Counted from the first letter of the stretch, positions 1 to 9,754 are shown. The stretch is 64,000 nucleotides of DNA from Pseudomonas psychrophila HA-4 (GCF_000282975.1 NZ_ALJC01000118.1:1-64000); one strand, 5' to 3'. Made by a program: numbers and translations. The notes: generated from the letters alone by a model not told the origin.

Positions 1-51
1 CCGGTCAGATGTGTAAAGGATGTACCGGTTTCTACAGTGAGGGCAATGCCT

Positions 52-1473
52 TTACTGGCCGCGGATTTTTTCAACGATCGCCGTGGTTGAGCTGTTTTCA
101 ACCAGCCCCAACACTTTTACCGTCCCGCCATACGAGGCCACGATGTCGGCGCCGACCACTTGGTCGATGCCGTAATCGCCGCCTTTGACCAGCACGTCTG
201 GCTTGACCTGGGCCAGCAAGTTTTCCGGGGTGCCTTCCGGGAAGCTGATAACCCAGTCCACAGCGCCCAGACCCGCCAATACAGCCATGCGCCGGTCAAC
301 GCTGTTGATCGGCCGACCCGGCCCTTTAAGACGGCTTACAGAGGCGTCATCGTTGACCGCGACGATCAGACGATCACCCTGCGCCCGCGCCTGCTCTAGG
401 TAAGTCACGTGCCCGGCATGCAAGATGTCGAAGCAACCATTGGTGAAGACGATTTTCTCGTTGTGAGCCCGTGCATCGTCAATGGCCAGCAACAGTTGAT
501 CAAGGGTCAATACGCCCCGCTCGGAGCCTTCCGAACGCTGGATGGCCCGGCGCAGTTCCGGGGCGCTGATGGCCGCCGTACCCAACTTGCCCACCACAAT
601 ACCGGCTGCCAAATTGGCCAAGGCCACGGCGTGCGGCAGTTCTTCACCGGCAGCAATGGCTGCGGCCAAGGTCGAAATGACCGTATCGCCAGCACCGGTA
701 ACGTCAAATACTTCACGGGCGCGAGCAGGCAAGTGCATGGCCGCAAAGCCCGGGCGCAACAAGGTCATGCCGTGTTCACCACGGGTGACCAGCAAAGCTC
801 CCAGCTCAAGATCGTCCATCAACTTGGCGCCTTTGGCCACCAGGTCAGCCTCGTCGGTGCAGCCACCGACAATGGTCTCGAACTCGCTGAGGTTCGGTGT
901 GATCAGACTCGCACCCCGGTAAATCGAAAAGTCTTTGCCTTTAGGATCAGCCAGCACTGGAATGCCCCGGGCGCGAGCGGCCTGGATCAATACCTGGTGA
1001 TTTTTTAGAGCACCTTTGCCGTAATCAGACAGCACCAGCACTTTGATGCCGTCGAGCAAGCTATCGACTTCCGCGCCCAACGCCAAAGCGTCAGTCGTAA
1101 ACGGTTCTTCAAAGTCGATACGCAGCAGTTGCTGGTGACGGCTCATGACCCGCAGTTTGACGATGGTGGGCTGGTGCGCGATGCGCTGGAAAATTGCGCG
1201 TACACCCGCACCTTTCAAGCTATTGGCCAGACTGTCAGCAGCCTCATCATCGCCAGTGACACCCACCAGCGAAGCTGGCGCGCCAAGGGCTGCGATGTTC
1301 AGTGCGACGTTGGCTGCACCGCCCGGACGGTCTTCAATTTGCTCGACCTTGACTACCGGCACTGGCGCCTCAGGGGAAATCCGTGAGGTTCCGCCATGCC
1401 AGTAACGGTCGAGCATGACATCGCCTACCACCAAGACAGGGGCTTGATCGAATCGCGGCATGGACAACTTCAT
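52..1473 (-). CDS. hldE: Bifunctional heptose 7-phosphate kinase / heptose 1-phosphate adenylyltransferase
   Basis: Makes ADP-heptose for the LPS inner core in the cytoplasm, by kinase and nucleotidyltransferase steps. The 473-residue protein has a ribokinase-like N-terminal half ending in a GAGDT motif near residue 260, and a cytidylyltransferase-like C-terminal half opening with TNGCFDILHAGH, which carries the HxGH signature, near residue 345. The length fits the fused two-domain family. It is the last gene of the minus-strand msbA-hldE pair, 169 bases after msbA. I kept the first ATG because the N-terminus MKLSMPRFDQ looks like that of other Pseudomonas HldE proteins, although the Shine-Dalgarno is weak. 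Recognition is firm. Confidence 0.96.
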   Translation of the reverse strand: MKLSMPRFDQAPVLVVGDVMLDRYWHGGTSRISPEAPVPVVKVEQIEDRPGGAANVALNIAALGAPASLVGVTGDDEAADSLANSLKGAGVRAIFQRIAHQPTIVKLRVMSRHQQLLRIDFEEPFTTDALALGAEVDSLLDGIKVLVLSDYGKGALKNHQVLIQAARARGIPVLADPKGKDFSIYRGASLITPNLSEFETIVGGCTDEADLVAKGAKLMDDLELGALLVTRGEHGMTLLRPGFAAMHLPARAREVFDVTGAGDTVISTLAAAIAAGEELPHAVALANLAAGIVVGKLGTAAISAPELRRAIQRSEGSERGVLTLDQLLLAIDDARAHNEKIVFTNGCFDILHAGHVTYLEQARAQGDRLIVAVNDDASVSRLKGPGRPINSVDRRMAVLAGLGAVDWVISFPEGTPENLLAQVKPDVLVKGGDYGIDQVVGADIVASYGGTVKVLGLVENSSTTAIVEKIRGQ

Positions 1474-1608
1474 GGAGAACCCACATACAAAATGAACAGG
1501 GGCGCGATATTAACACAGGGTGAACGCAGGTCAGTTCACGGCGTTAATCGCAGGAATGAGAATCAGAGATGGCTTACATAACCCGGCGCACGGTACACGC
1601 AGGTAAAC

Positions 1609-1636
1609 GCAGGAGACGGCCAAAGCCGTCTCCTGC
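1609..1636 (-). terminator. Strong hairpin just after msbA
   Basis: A perfect 12-bp stem (1609-1620 with 1625-1636) closes a four-base CAAA loop, seven bases past the msbA stop on the minus strand. No run of T follows, so it may be a partial terminator or an mRNA-stabilising hairpin that lowers hldE expression relative to msbA, rather than a full stop. Confidence 0.5.
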
Positions 1637-1642
1637 GCGTTA

Positions 1643-3454
1643 TCAGGCGATGTCGCCAGAAGACAGCGGGGCATCAAGACCCATCGAATGCAGGCGGGCG
1701 TAGTAACCGTTTTGAGCCAGCAACTCACTGTGGGTACCACGCTCAACGATCTGGCCCTGGTCCATGACCAGAATCATGTCGGCTTTTTCGATGGTCGAAA
1801 GGCGGTGCGCAATCACCAGCGTGGTGCGGCCTTGCATCACATGGTCAAGAGCGGCCTGGATATGACGCTCAGACTCAGTGTCGAGTGCTGAAGTCGCCTC
1901 ATCAAGGATCAGTAACGGCGCGTTCTTGAGCAAGGCGCGTGCAATTGCGAGGCGCTGACGCTGACCACCGGACAACAGCACACCATTCTCGCCCACCTGA
2001 GTGTCCAGGCCTTGTGGCAGTTGCTCGATAAAGTCCATGGCGTAGGCATCACGCGCAGCTTTCTCGATATCGGCACTCGGTGCACCGGCCAGATCACCGT
2101 AGGCAATGTTGTTGGCGACGGTGTCGCTAAACAAGGTCACGTTCTGTGTCACTTGCGCGATATGACGGCGCAGGTTGAGCAAGCGATAGTCTTCGATCTC
2201 AACCCCATCGAGCAGAATTTCGCCCGAGGTATGGTGATAGAAGCGCGGTATCAGGTTCGCCAGCGTCGATTTGCCGCTGCCGGAACGCCCAACGAGTGCC
2301 ACCATCTGCCCCGGCTCAACCGAGAACGTCACGTCCTTGAGCACCTGACGGTCAGTGTCCGGGTAGGTGAAGTTCAGATGGCGCACTTCAAGGCGACCGC
2401 TAACGTGGTCACGCTCAACGGTGCCAGTGTCGACTTCTTGTGGTTCGTCGAGTTGCTCAAAGATGCTTTCGGCACCCGCCACGCCCTTCTGGATCGTGGA
2501 GCTGACTTCAGACAGCTGGCGAATCGGCTTGGGCAGCAAGCCCGCCAGGGTGATGTAGGCAATCATGTCGCCCGCCGACGCATCGCCGCGCAGGTACAGC
2601 ACCAGGAACATCAAAATGCCCATGGCCACGTAGATGACCAATTGCAGCATCGGGGTATAGATCGCCCCGGTGCGGGTCATGCGCAGTTGCTTGTCGGTGT
2701 TGCTCTGGCTGGCATTCAGAAAACGCTCACGCTCATACGTTTCGCCGCCGAAACTGCGAACCACTCGATACCCCTGAATGGTCTCGGAGGCCACGTGGGT
2801 CACATCGCCCATGGCCGCCTGAATTTTCTTACTTTGTTTGCGAAATTTTTTACTGGCCGTGCTCACCATGACCGCGATCAACGGCAGGATGGCGATCATC
2901 ACCAGCGTGAGGCGCCAGTTCATCCACAGCAAAGACGCAAACAGGAACACCACGGTCATGCCTTCGCGAATCACGACCTTGATCGCATCAGTCGCGGCGC
3001 CAGTGACCATGGTCACGTTGAAGGTGATGCGCGAGATCAGACGACCCGTGTTGTGCTTATCAAAGTAACGGTTAGGCAGTACCAGCAAGTTGTTAAACAG
3101 CTGCACACGAAGGTCGTGGACCAGCCCCAGCGACACTTTGGCCAGGAAATAGTTACCCAAGAAAGAGCCCAGTCCCTGCCAGGCTGCAATCAATACGATC
3201 AGCAGCGGCACGGCCTGTAACAAGCGCAAATCACGCAGGTAAGGCACGCTTGGGAACAACACCGCGTCGGGATTGGACAGGCCATCGACGAAATACTTGA
3301 GGATGTAGCCCAGCATGGGTTGGGTCGAAGCGAAAATAAGGAAGCCGACAATACTCAGCAGGAAAAGGCCGATGTAAGGCTTCACATAACTCAAAAGCCG
3401 GAAGTAGACTTTCAGGCTTGAACTCTGTGCCGCTTCGGACGGTGAATCACTCAT
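1643..3454 (-). CDS. msbA: Lipid A / LPS core exporter, ABC transporter MsbA
   Basis: Flips lipid A-core across the inner membrane, driven by ATP. The 603-residue protein has an N-terminal six-TM ABC exporter domain and a C-terminal nucleotide-binding domain with Walker A GRSGSGKST at about residues 389-397, signature LLSGGQRQR and Walker B LLILDEATSALD. The open frame continues 50 codons upstream, to 3604, but those residues are arginine-rich, overlap the waaL coding frame and do not look like the family. The ATG at 3454, giving MSDSPSEAAQ, matches the usual ~600-residue length. It lies 16 bases after waaL, so the two are probably co-transcribed. Confidence 0.95.
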   Translation of the reverse strand: MSDSPSEAAQSSSLKVYFRLLSYVKPYIGLFLLSIVGFLIFASTQPMLGYILKYFVDGLSNPDAVLFPSVPYLRDLRLLQAVPLLIVLIAAWQGLGSFLGNYFLAKVSLGLVHDLRVQLFNNLLVLPNRYFDKHNTGRLISRITFNVTMVTGAATDAIKVVIREGMTVVFLFASLLWMNWRLTLVMIAILPLIAVMVSTASKKFRKQSKKIQAAMGDVTHVASETIQGYRVVRSFGGETYERERFLNASQSNTDKQLRMTRTGAIYTPMLQLVIYVAMGILMFLVLYLRGDASAGDMIAYITLAGLLPKPIRQLSEVSSTIQKGVAGAESIFEQLDEPQEVDTGTVERDHVSGRLEVRHLNFTYPDTDRQVLKDVTFSVEPGQMVALVGRSGSGKSTLANLIPRFYHHTSGEILLDGVEIEDYRLLNLRRHIAQVTQNVTLFSDTVANNIAYGDLAGAPSADIEKAARDAYAMDFIEQLPQGLDTQVGENGVLLSGGQRQRLAIARALLKNAPLLILDEATSALDTESERHIQAALDHVMQGRTTLVIAHRLSTIEKADMILVMDQGQIVERGTHSELLAQNGYYARLHSMGLDAPLSSGDIA

Positions 3455-3470
3455 CGTAGAGCTCACTGAT

Positions 3471-4640
3471 TTAAGGAAAACGCGAAATTTTATCACAGGC
3501 TTCACGACACGCCGGCTTGAACGACAAAAGAGTCGCCACGGCAATCGGTAGCCAGGTGATAAACCATTCTGCACGCGGGGTGTCCAGCAGGCTGGCCGCA
3601 TCAAACTGCATGGCCAGCGTCGAAAACACCCACATACCTATGACGGCCTGACCCAACAGCGTCTCCCGGGCGCGCCAGCCATAAATCACCACCGAAAACC
3701 AGGCAACGCACCACAGCAACAAGCCAGGCAGCCCTAGACTGATGGCCACACTGGTAAACAGATTGTGTGAATGATCAAAGGTCAACCCAAGGGTCTTTAC
3801 GTTAAACGACGCCTCAAATCCCAAGCCAAGCCATGGGTGCGCTTCGATCATGTGCAGGCTAGCCATAAACAGTTCCGGCCGATACGAAGAACCGCGCGAA
3901 AGCATCAACGCCTGCATCCACCAGAACACCACCGCGGCCCCAACCAATGCAAGGGCAGCAATCACCACAGTGCGCCGATCACGGCGCCAAATTGGCATGG
4001 ACAGAACAGTCAGCAACAGCGCCAAGGCCGCGCCACGGCTTTGGGTCATGACCACAAAGCTGCCCAGCAACCCAAGCGCTACCAACCAAAGCACTTGCGC
4101 CCAACGCCCTTGAGGCACCCAGTGCAGCATCCAAATGCCAGCCACGCCGATCGCATACGCACCCAAAATAGGATGAGCCAACTCGCCCAGCCCCTCCAAA
4201 CGCATCGACCACGCATGACCTTTGACGAGATAGAAATGAACAATAGCCACCAGCGCCATGACTGCCAGTCCGAGCCCGCACCACTTCATCAAGCGCACGA
4301 TACGTTCAGGGCGCCCATTGGCTAGGATGGGAAATGACGCAACAAACAGTGCGATATAAACCAACTGCTTAGCCTGGCTCAGAGGCTCACCACTCCAACT
4401 CAGGCTGATGATGGCCCACATCGCCAAACCGACGAGTGACAGGCAAAGCGCCCGCTGTGCCTGCCAAACCTGGCCTAAAACCGAACGCGCAGACCACGCA
4501 ACAGCAAGTGTCGGAAGCCAGGTAAACAACACCAGGCCCTGTTGGTAGATTTTGTTCGTGGGCGCAAAGGCAATTGCCAACATGAACCACACCACACCGC
4601 ACGTCATAAGGGCTTGAGCCCAGCGACTTTCGTACATCAT
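3471..4640 (-). CDS. waaL: O-antigen ligase family membrane protein
   Basis: Predicted to join O-antigen to lipid A-core on the periplasmic face. The 389-residue protein is almost wholly hydrophobic, with about ten membrane spans and a long periplasmic loop toward the C-terminus containing DHSHN, where Wzy_C/WaaL proteins keep conserved His and Arg residues. An AGGAG ribosome site precedes the ATG. Its position beside msbA matches PA4999 (waaL) of P. aeruginosa. Sequence in this family is poorly conserved, so an O-antigen polymerase (Wzy) remains possible. Context favours the ligase. Confidence 0.8.
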   Translation of the reverse strand: MMYESRWAQALMTCGVVWFMLAIAFAPTNKIYQQGLVLFTWLPTLAVAWSARSVLGQVWQAQRALCLSLVGLAMWAIISLSWSGEPLSQAKQLVYIALFVASFPILANGRPERIVRLMKWCGLGLAVMALVAIVHFYLVKGHAWSMRLEGLGELAHPILGAYAIGVAGIWMLHWVPQGRWAQVLWLVALGLLGSFVVMTQSRGAALALLLTVLSMPIWRRDRRTVVIAALALVGAAVVFWWMQALMLSRGSSYRPELFMASLHMIEAHPWLGLGFEASFNVKTLGLTFDHSHNLFTSVAISLGLPGLLLWCVAWFSVVIYGWRARETLLGQAVIGMWVFSTLAMQFDAASLLDTPRAEWFITWLPIAVATLLSFKPACREACDKISRFP

Positions 4641-4735
4641 CCCACTCCTAATTCAACCACCCAGCCAACCTGGAATGGTTAAAACGCCACTTTTTCGGCA
4701 TGATTGCGTGTCTGACTGCTCGCAAGGGTTCTACG

Positions 4736-5341
4736 ATGCAATGTTCACGGCTTACACAAGCCGCTTTAAATCAAATGATTGAAGGCGCCAAAACGCTTGA
4801 AGCGGACAGCTACGGCGCGAAAGTCTATCTGCTGCAAGACGGGAACATAGTGAAACTGTTTCGTCGCAAGCGCTTCCTGTCATCGGCCTTGCTGCGCCCT
4901 TACTCGAAGCGGTTCATCGATAACGCTGCTCAACTTGAAAAACTCGGTGTACCAACACTCAAGGTGCTGGCGTTCTATCGCTTGGAAAAACCAGGCATGA
5001 CTGCGGTGCTGTATCGCCCGCTGCCAGGTGAAACACTGCGTCAGATCGCAGAGAAAAACGGGTTTGATTGGCAAGAAAATCTGCCGAAGCTTATCGAGCT
5101 GATCCGTCGCTTGCACGCTGCAGGCATTTACTTCCGTTCCCTGCACTTGGGCAATATCGTGGTAACCCCAGAAAACCAGTGGGGTTTGATTGATGTGGCC
5201 GATATGCGCTTTTTTAAGGCTCCGCTGTCTAAAAAGCTGGTACAGCGAAACCTTCAGCACTTCTTGCGCTACATCGAGCGCGAGAACCTGGCCGACAAAT
5301 TCCCCGTGCAAGCCCTGCAGAACGCCTTTCAACACGTTTAA
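4736..5341 (+). CDS. Small kinase-like protein of the LPS region ('toluene tolerance' family)
   Basis: A 201-residue cytoplasmic protein with a reduced protein-kinase-like fold. Residues near 130 read HAAGIYFRSLHLGN, in the place of a catalytic HxDxxxxN loop, followed by LIDVADM in the place of DFG. A lysine-containing strand (AKVYLLQDGNIVKLF) sits near residue 30. The catalytic Asp appears replaced, so activity is uncertain. It resembles LPS-core kinases and the Pseudomonas family labelled toluene tolerance protein. The frame opens at 4700, but AAGGG seven bases before the ATG at 4736 supports the later start. It converges with the next gene, with a 4-base tail overlap. Confidence 0.7.
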   Translation: MQCSRLTQAALNQMIEGAKTLEADSYGAKVYLLQDGNIVKLFRRKRFLSSALLRPYSKRFIDNAAQLEKLGVPTLKVLAFYRLEKPGMTAVLYRPLPGETLRQIAEKNGFDWQENLPKLIELIRRLHAAGIYFRSLHLGNIVVTPENQWGLIDVADMRFFKAPLSKKLVQRNLQHFLRYIERENLADKFPVQALQNAFQHV

Positions 5342-6429
5342 AACACGCCGGAGCATGCCTGCTTGAAGCGCAACCAAGCGTGCTCCGGATCTAGCCCAGC
5401 GTATTGGCGTTCAGCGACCTCAGCCGCCGCAAGAGACGAACAGGCGTCAATCGCCTTGGTCCAGGCCGATACGTCGTTGACCGGGACGTAAGAGCCTCCG
5501 TCACCCAGTTGTTCATAAAATACTGGCAAGTCGCTCGCCAGCACCGGCACACCCGCGATCACCGCTTCTTGTACGACCAACCCCAAACCCTCTGCTTGCG
5601 AGGGAATCAACACCCAGTCGAACGCCCGATACAGACTGGCCACGTTGCTCACATGGCCCGGCAGCAGCACCTTGCCTTGTAACCCGAGGGCATTGATCTG
5701 TGATTCCAAGAACGAACGCAACGGGCCTTCACCGATAATCATCAGCAGCCGATCTGGGTGGGTGCTGAGGTTTTGCGCAAAGGCCTTCAGCAGCGTGTCA
5801 AAGCCTTTGGAGTCGACCAGTCGCCCGACAGCGCCGAACACCTGCTGGCTCTGCACAGGCAGGCCCAATTGCTGGCGCGCCTGCTCACGTGACAACAATT
5901 GTTGCTGAGACTTTTGTGGGTCCAGCATGCTGCTCAAGGTAAGGACCGGCAATTTAACGTCTGCCGCGATCGAGTCAGCGAGGGTTTTCGACACAGCGCA
6001 CAGGGTCAGTTGCTCAGGCGCGAACTGGCGAAAAAGACAGAGATCCTTGCATTGCAACCGGGTTGAACCGTGAAAGATCACCACTGCCCGCACCTGCGGC
6101 AACCGACGTAATGCAGGCAACAGCACGCGCGCCACGCCCAAGCCGTCAAGCAGCACCAGTTGGGCATCATTTTCTAGCAACGCGTTCCGAAAGAAACGGT
6201 TGCGCAAAGGGCGAGAGAACACCCAAATTCCACGCCCTTTCAAAAAGCGCGACGATAGATTCCAGGCTTTGACTTCCCCAAGCTCGCTCAAGCAAGCCGG
6301 GGCCACGTGTTGCAACAGCCAAGTTTTAACCGGAGTCCCAGACGGCGCCTGAGACAGGATTTGCTGGTGAACCTTGTGTACAGATGCATAGGGGGAACCG
6401 CCCGACCACATCACATTAATGATGCTCAT
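5338..6429 (-). CDS. GT4-type glycosyltransferase, LPS outer core
   Basis: Likely adds a sugar to the LPS core on the cytoplasmic face. The 363-residue protein has the GT-B fold of family 4: a C-terminal half with GEGPLRSFLE, then SQAEGLGLVVQEA, which supplies the E-x7-E motif that contacts the nucleotide sugar. No signal peptide or TM segment is seen. A GTG lies one codon upstream of the ATG at 6429; the AAGGA site is better spaced for the ATG. It occupies roughly the place of wapR in P. aeruginosa, but I do not claim the same donor or linkage. The acceptor sugar is unknown. Confidence 0.8.
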   Translation of the reverse strand: MSIINVMWSGGSPYASVHKVHQQILSQAPSGTPVKTWLLQHVAPACLSELGEVKAWNLSSRFLKGRGIWVFSRPLRNRFFRNALLENDAQLVLLDGLGVARVLLPALRRLPQVRAVVIFHGSTRLQCKDLCLFRQFAPEQLTLCAVSKTLADSIAADVKLPVLTLSSMLDPQKSQQQLLSREQARQQLGLPVQSQQVFGAVGRLVDSKGFDTLLKAFAQNLSTHPDRLLMIIGEGPLRSFLESQINALGLQGKVLLPGHVSNVASLYRAFDWVLIPSQAEGLGLVVQEAVIAGVPVLASDLPVFYEQLGDGGSYVPVNDVSAWTKAIDACSSLAAAEVAERQYAGLDPEHAWLRFKQACSGVF

Positions 6430-6476
6430 CACACGCTTCCTTGTCGTTCAATCATCACGATTCAAACCCGCACCTG

Positions 6477-7238
6477 CTAACTGATAAGAACGCCAATCAA
6501 CACTCCCAGCAACAAAGAAATAAACAGCTTAATACGCTCTCGGCGGCCGCGTCGCAGCTTGCGCTGACGCTCCTCCGGCACTTCGACATGATTGCCGAAA
6601 CCCGTGTGCAATACCGCGTCAGCCTCGAGTGCAACCGCCTGCAAATTAAGCTCGGCATAGCGCTTGGACAGCGCCTTTTCGCCACCATGCCCGCTATAGG
6701 GCGCACACAACAAATATTCTTTGTAACGGCGTAATCCAGGGTTAAGCGAAAAACTCTGCCATTCAGGCTTGTCCGACAGTACCGGATAGCACGCAACACC
6801 CCCGATCACTTCGCGCTCACCGTAATGCAGGTAAGGGCTGTGAATCCTTAAGTCATGAGCATAGCTGCGTAACCAGACCTGCAAGATTTCTGGGTTAAGC
6901 GCCAGAATGGTTCTTGAGTCTTCGACAAAGCCTGGGCGATAAAACTCCCAATCGTCTTCACAATGAAAAATGTACGGTGTGCTGACTTTAGAGTAGGCCA
7001 GATCAATGGAAGCCAACTGACCAAGTTTCGGTTTATTGACGAAAACCGTGCAGTGTTCAAGCCAGTTGGGCGGAATTGCCGCGCGCACGGCCTCATCACC
7101 GGAGTCTTCGGTGATAAAGACTTCACGGATGGGCGCTGTGTTAAACCGATCAAAGCTATCGAGCGTCAGCTTGAGCAAGTCAAGACGGCCGCAACTGGTC
7201 ACAACCAGGGTAATGTCACTTTCTTGGCAGAACCGCAC
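6477..7238 (-). CDS. GT2-like (GT-A fold) glycosyltransferase with C-terminal membrane anchor
   Basis: A 253-residue predicted core or O-antigen sugar transferase. The N-terminus opens with a GT-A nucleotide-binding strand (ITLVVTSCGR), and HCEDDWEF near residue 95 supplies the DxD-like metal and sugar-phosphate site. The tail is strongly basic (RKLRRGRRER) and is followed by one hydrophobic helix of about 16 residues ending the protein, which suggests peripheral or single-span anchoring at the inner membrane. It starts at GTG, with a good AGGAGG seven bases upstream. Neighbours on both sides are glycosyltransferases, supporting an LPS role. The donor is unknown. Confidence 0.78.
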   Translation of the reverse strand: MRFCQESDITLVVTSCGRLDLLKLTLDSFDRFNTAPIREVFITEDSGDEAVRAAIPPNWLEHCTVFVNKPKLGQLASIDLAYSKVSTPYIFHCEDDWEFYRPGFVEDSRTILALNPEILQVWLRSYAHDLRIHSPYLHYGEREVIGGVACYPVLSDKPEWQSFSLNPGLRRYKEYLLCAPYSGHGGEKALSKRYAELNLQAVALEADAVLHTGFGNHVEVPEERQRKLRRGRRERIKLFISLLLGVLIGVLIS

Positions 7239-7305
7239 GGTTCGCCTCCTCTCATTGTTAGATTCAGTCCTTTGGGTGTATCACCGCGATAGATCCAAGG
7301 TCGTC

Positions 7306-8262
7306 TCAAACACCCAGTTTCAATCGCACTCGATCTACCCAGGACAAGGGTGGATGAGGACGTAGTGCCGGTTGCAGCTCTTCAACAATCCGCTGGCCAA
7401 TTCGACCGAAGCTGTACTGCGACACCGCCAGATCACGACCACGAAGGGCAATATCGGCAGCCAGTTGAGAATCATTACGCAAATGTGCCAGTTTTTTCTG
7501 TAGTTCGGGAATATCACGATAAAAAACGATGTTATGCATGTCTTCAAAGCCCAGCGCACGGTTTTCTGCTTCGCCCTGATCAAACGCCAGCAGCACGCAG
7601 CCGCAGGCCATGGCTTCGAAGTTTTTGATCATGTACTCACCCATGCCCACGTCCGCGCTCACAAAGAAGCGAATGCGGTTAAGGGTATCGCGGTAGTCAT
7701 CACCGGACTTGGTACGGGTGACCACCAGCGGCTCTACACTGGCCAACTCGTCGAGCAAGGCTTTGCGGCCGCTGTAAGCCACGCTGTTGGTGCTGCCGAC
7801 AAATGCCAGCTCAATGTCACGCTCACGGCCTAGGTCATGCAGCAGCGTCTGGTCGTAACCTTTGGGCACGAACACTGCGTCAACCCCCTCGTCGCACAAG
7901 CGTTGCGTGACCATAAAGCCGGAGCTGATCACCCGCGCCCACGGCAGTTGGCGGTAATGCGCGCTGAATTTACCGGTGTACTTACACTCGATGTAATTCT
8001 GATACGCATCGTGCTCAAGAATCACCAGGTTGGGCACGGTGCGAATAAAACCAACCTGGCGGATTTCCTGTTTGAAGCGCAAGAAAAACACGATGCGGTC
8101 ATAGCGCGTGACGTCCACTTCGCGGCCAAAATACCCGCGCAAGTTGCGCTGTTCATCGCTGCTCAGCCAACGAATGTCACACTCGCAGTTCGCCGCAATG
8201 CCGTCATACAGGCGATCCAGAATGGCTCGCTGCTCTTTCTGTACTAGTAGTAGAACTTTCAT
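7306..8262 (-). CDS. ssg: CgeB/GT1-like glycosyltransferase, Ssg-like
   Basis: A 318-residue GT-B transferase. The C-terminal part has the CgeB-type motif NFEAMACGCVLLAFDQGE, and the N-terminal part is a Rossmann-like domain starting MKVLLLVQKEQ. In PAO1 the gene between wapR and dnpA is ssg (PA5001), a cell-surface sugar transferase affecting O-antigen and exopolysaccharide; the same position and fold make Ssg the best match here. The start overlaps the stop of the upstream deacetylase gene as ATGA, so translation is coupled. The symbol rests on context plus remembered similarity. Confidence 0.75.
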   Translation of the reverse strand: MKVLLLVQKEQRAILDRLYDGIAANCECDIRWLSSDEQRNLRGYFGREVDVTRYDRIVFFLRFKQEIRQVGFIRTVPNLVILEHDAYQNYIECKYTGKFSAHYRQLPWARVISSGFMVTQRLCDEGVDAVFVPKGYDQTLLHDLGRERDIELAFVGSTNSVAYSGRKALLDELASVEPLVVTRTKSGDDYRDTLNRIRFFVSADVGMGEYMIKNFEAMACGCVLLAFDQGEAENRALGFEDMHNIVFYRDIPELQKKLAHLRNDSQLAADIALRGRDLAVSQYSFGRIGQRIVEELQPALRPHPPLSWVDRVRLKLGV

Positions 8263-9683
8263 GATTTTCCTTGCGGCATCTCAAGACGCCAGAACAGCTC
8301 ATGCCGCCGAACTGCTTTACGAAAATATTCATTGTCGCCATAAGGCGATGGCTTTCTGCCTGCGAGTAGCACCTGAATCGAGCGACGCAGCCTGCGTTTG
8401 AGCGCGGCACGGGGTTGCAAGTCATGCATCATCCCTAGCGCCATCGCCTTGTCGCGCTGCTGATCAAGGGTCAATGGCAGGCTGTAAGGGTGCAAACTGA
8501 GCGAGGCATCAAAGACCGGCGGCAGGGCAATCCCGTCACCGCTGTTGCCCATAGGCCAGCGGTCATTGTCATGCAGGTGGTTGGCGTAACCCAGCAGGGT
8601 TGTCGGCTGCCACTCCAGCCCTTGCAATGCCTCAAGCACCGCGGCTTGCGCGCAAATATGGTCGGGGTGCGGGTCTAAGGTTGGATGCGGCAGCACGATG
8701 ACTTCGGGCCGCGCGCGCAGGATTAAAGTGCGTAAATCCGCCAGCAGGTTATTCCAGGTCGGTGCGCCATCCTGATCACCCGGCAGCGGGAACGGATTGA
8801 GTTGGCGAAACAGGCGGGTATCGTTCAAGTCCGCCTCGCGTGAGGCAATCGGCTGGTCGGGTGCGGCCTGCATCGCGGGCAGTTGCAGACAGAAATACCC
8901 CAACTGTGCGCAGTGCGCTTCTGGCACCCCAGCCCAGCGCGGCACGGCCAGGCTGTCCCATGCCCGCAGCCGCCCTTTAAGACGCGCCGCTTCGGCACGC
9001 TCAAGGCCCATCTGCTGGTAATGCTCAGCCTCGATTTCTCCCGCCGTCAGGGTCACCACCCATGCTTCTTTAGCTTGGCTGTACACGCCATAAGCGGCCA
9101 GTTCGGCATCGTCCGCGTGAGGCGCGATCACCATCACCCGCTGCTCGCGGTAATCGGGCTGACGAAACACCCAAAGCTCAGGCTGGCCTTGCACGCGGCA
9201 ATAACGCCCTTTGAGGCGTAACTCGCCACGACTCAATACACGCGCTTGCTCACTGAGGTTCAAATAGCGCAGCCCGTTGACTCCACGCTCAAAGGTTTGC
9301 TGGTCGGGTTGTTCGCCGCCCAGCAGTTGAACTTTCGGATCGAGAAAGCGCCCCAGTCCTCGGCTGTTGACCTTGATGGCCAACACCAGCGTTTCACCAC
9401 CGGCTAGGCTCAGCGGCTGATCAAGCACCAGACGCTCGCCCTCAAGGCGCAGGCCAACGCGTTCGCCGTCGGCCCCGAAGGTGTATTGGTAGTCGTCTTG
9501 GGGAGAGTAAAACAGGTGGTCAGCGAACCACGCTTCATGGGCCACCCAGCCCAGCACTGCCAGCACCAGCGGCAACCACCAGGCCAGCAACACACCGCTG
9601 GCAATCAGCACCAGCAGGCCGATCAGCAAGCTCATTCGCTTGTTGCGCCGATGGCGCTTGAGGAGTTGCTGTTTGCGGCTCAT
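8259..9683 (-). CDS. dnpA: PIG-L family de-N-acetylase, DnpA-like
   Basis: A 474-residue protein of the PIG-L (LmbE) zinc deacetylase family. The motif APHADDAEL near residue 185 supplies the conserved PHxDD metal site, and HPHPDH further on supplies the second metal His. An N-terminal hydrophobic helix (about residues 17-39), then a domain of ~130 residues of no clear family, precede the catalytic part, so the enzyme is probably membrane-anchored. The homologue in P. aeruginosa (PA5002, dnpA) is linked to fluoroquinolone tolerance and presumed to act on an LPS or surface sugar. It is coupled to the downstream ssg-like gene. Confidence 0.85.
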   Translation of the reverse strand: MSRKQQLLKRHRRNKRMSLLIGLLVLIASGVLLAWWLPLVLAVLGWVAHEAWFADHLFYSPQDDYQYTFGADGERVGLRLEGERLVLDQPLSLAGGETLVLAIKVNSRGLGRFLDPKVQLLGGEQPDQQTFERGVNGLRYLNLSEQARVLSRGELRLKGRYCRVQGQPELWVFRQPDYREQRVMVIAPHADDAELAAYGVYSQAKEAWVVTLTAGEIEAEHYQQMGLERAEAARLKGRLRAWDSLAVPRWAGVPEAHCAQLGYFCLQLPAMQAAPDQPIASREADLNDTRLFRQLNPFPLPGDQDGAPTWNNLLADLRTLILRARPEVIVLPHPTLDPHPDHICAQAAVLEALQGLEWQPTTLLGYANHLHDNDRWPMGNSGDGIALPPVFDASLSLHPYSLPLTLDQQRDKAMALGMMHDLQPRAALKRRLRRSIQVLLAGRKPSPYGDNEYFRKAVRRHELFWRLEMPQGKS

Positions 9684-9692
9684 GTTCTCTCC

Positions 9693-9754
9693 TGTAGGAG
9701 CGAGCTTGCCTCGCGATCTTTTTTTTAAAGATCGCCAGCAAGCTCGCGCCTACA
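9693..9754. repeat. REP element pair (inverted)
   Basis: Two inverted copies of the common Pseudomonas REP unit, TGTAGGAGCGAGCTTGCCTC and its complement, with the arms meeting at GATCTT/AAGATC around a short T-rich centre. It lies between mig-14 and the dnpA-like gene. REP pairs of this type are mobilised by RAYT transposases in trans and often sit between genes. Confidence 0.9.

Noticed and set aside
1..51. CCGGT/ACCGG arms (about 1-29) as the hldE terminator
   Set aside because: Only 5-bp arms around a long loop and no T run; the window begins there, so it cannot be judged.
2012..3220. A 402-codon open frame on the plus strand opposite msbA
   Set aside because: His- and Arg-rich translation without domains; msbA on the other strand is unambiguous.
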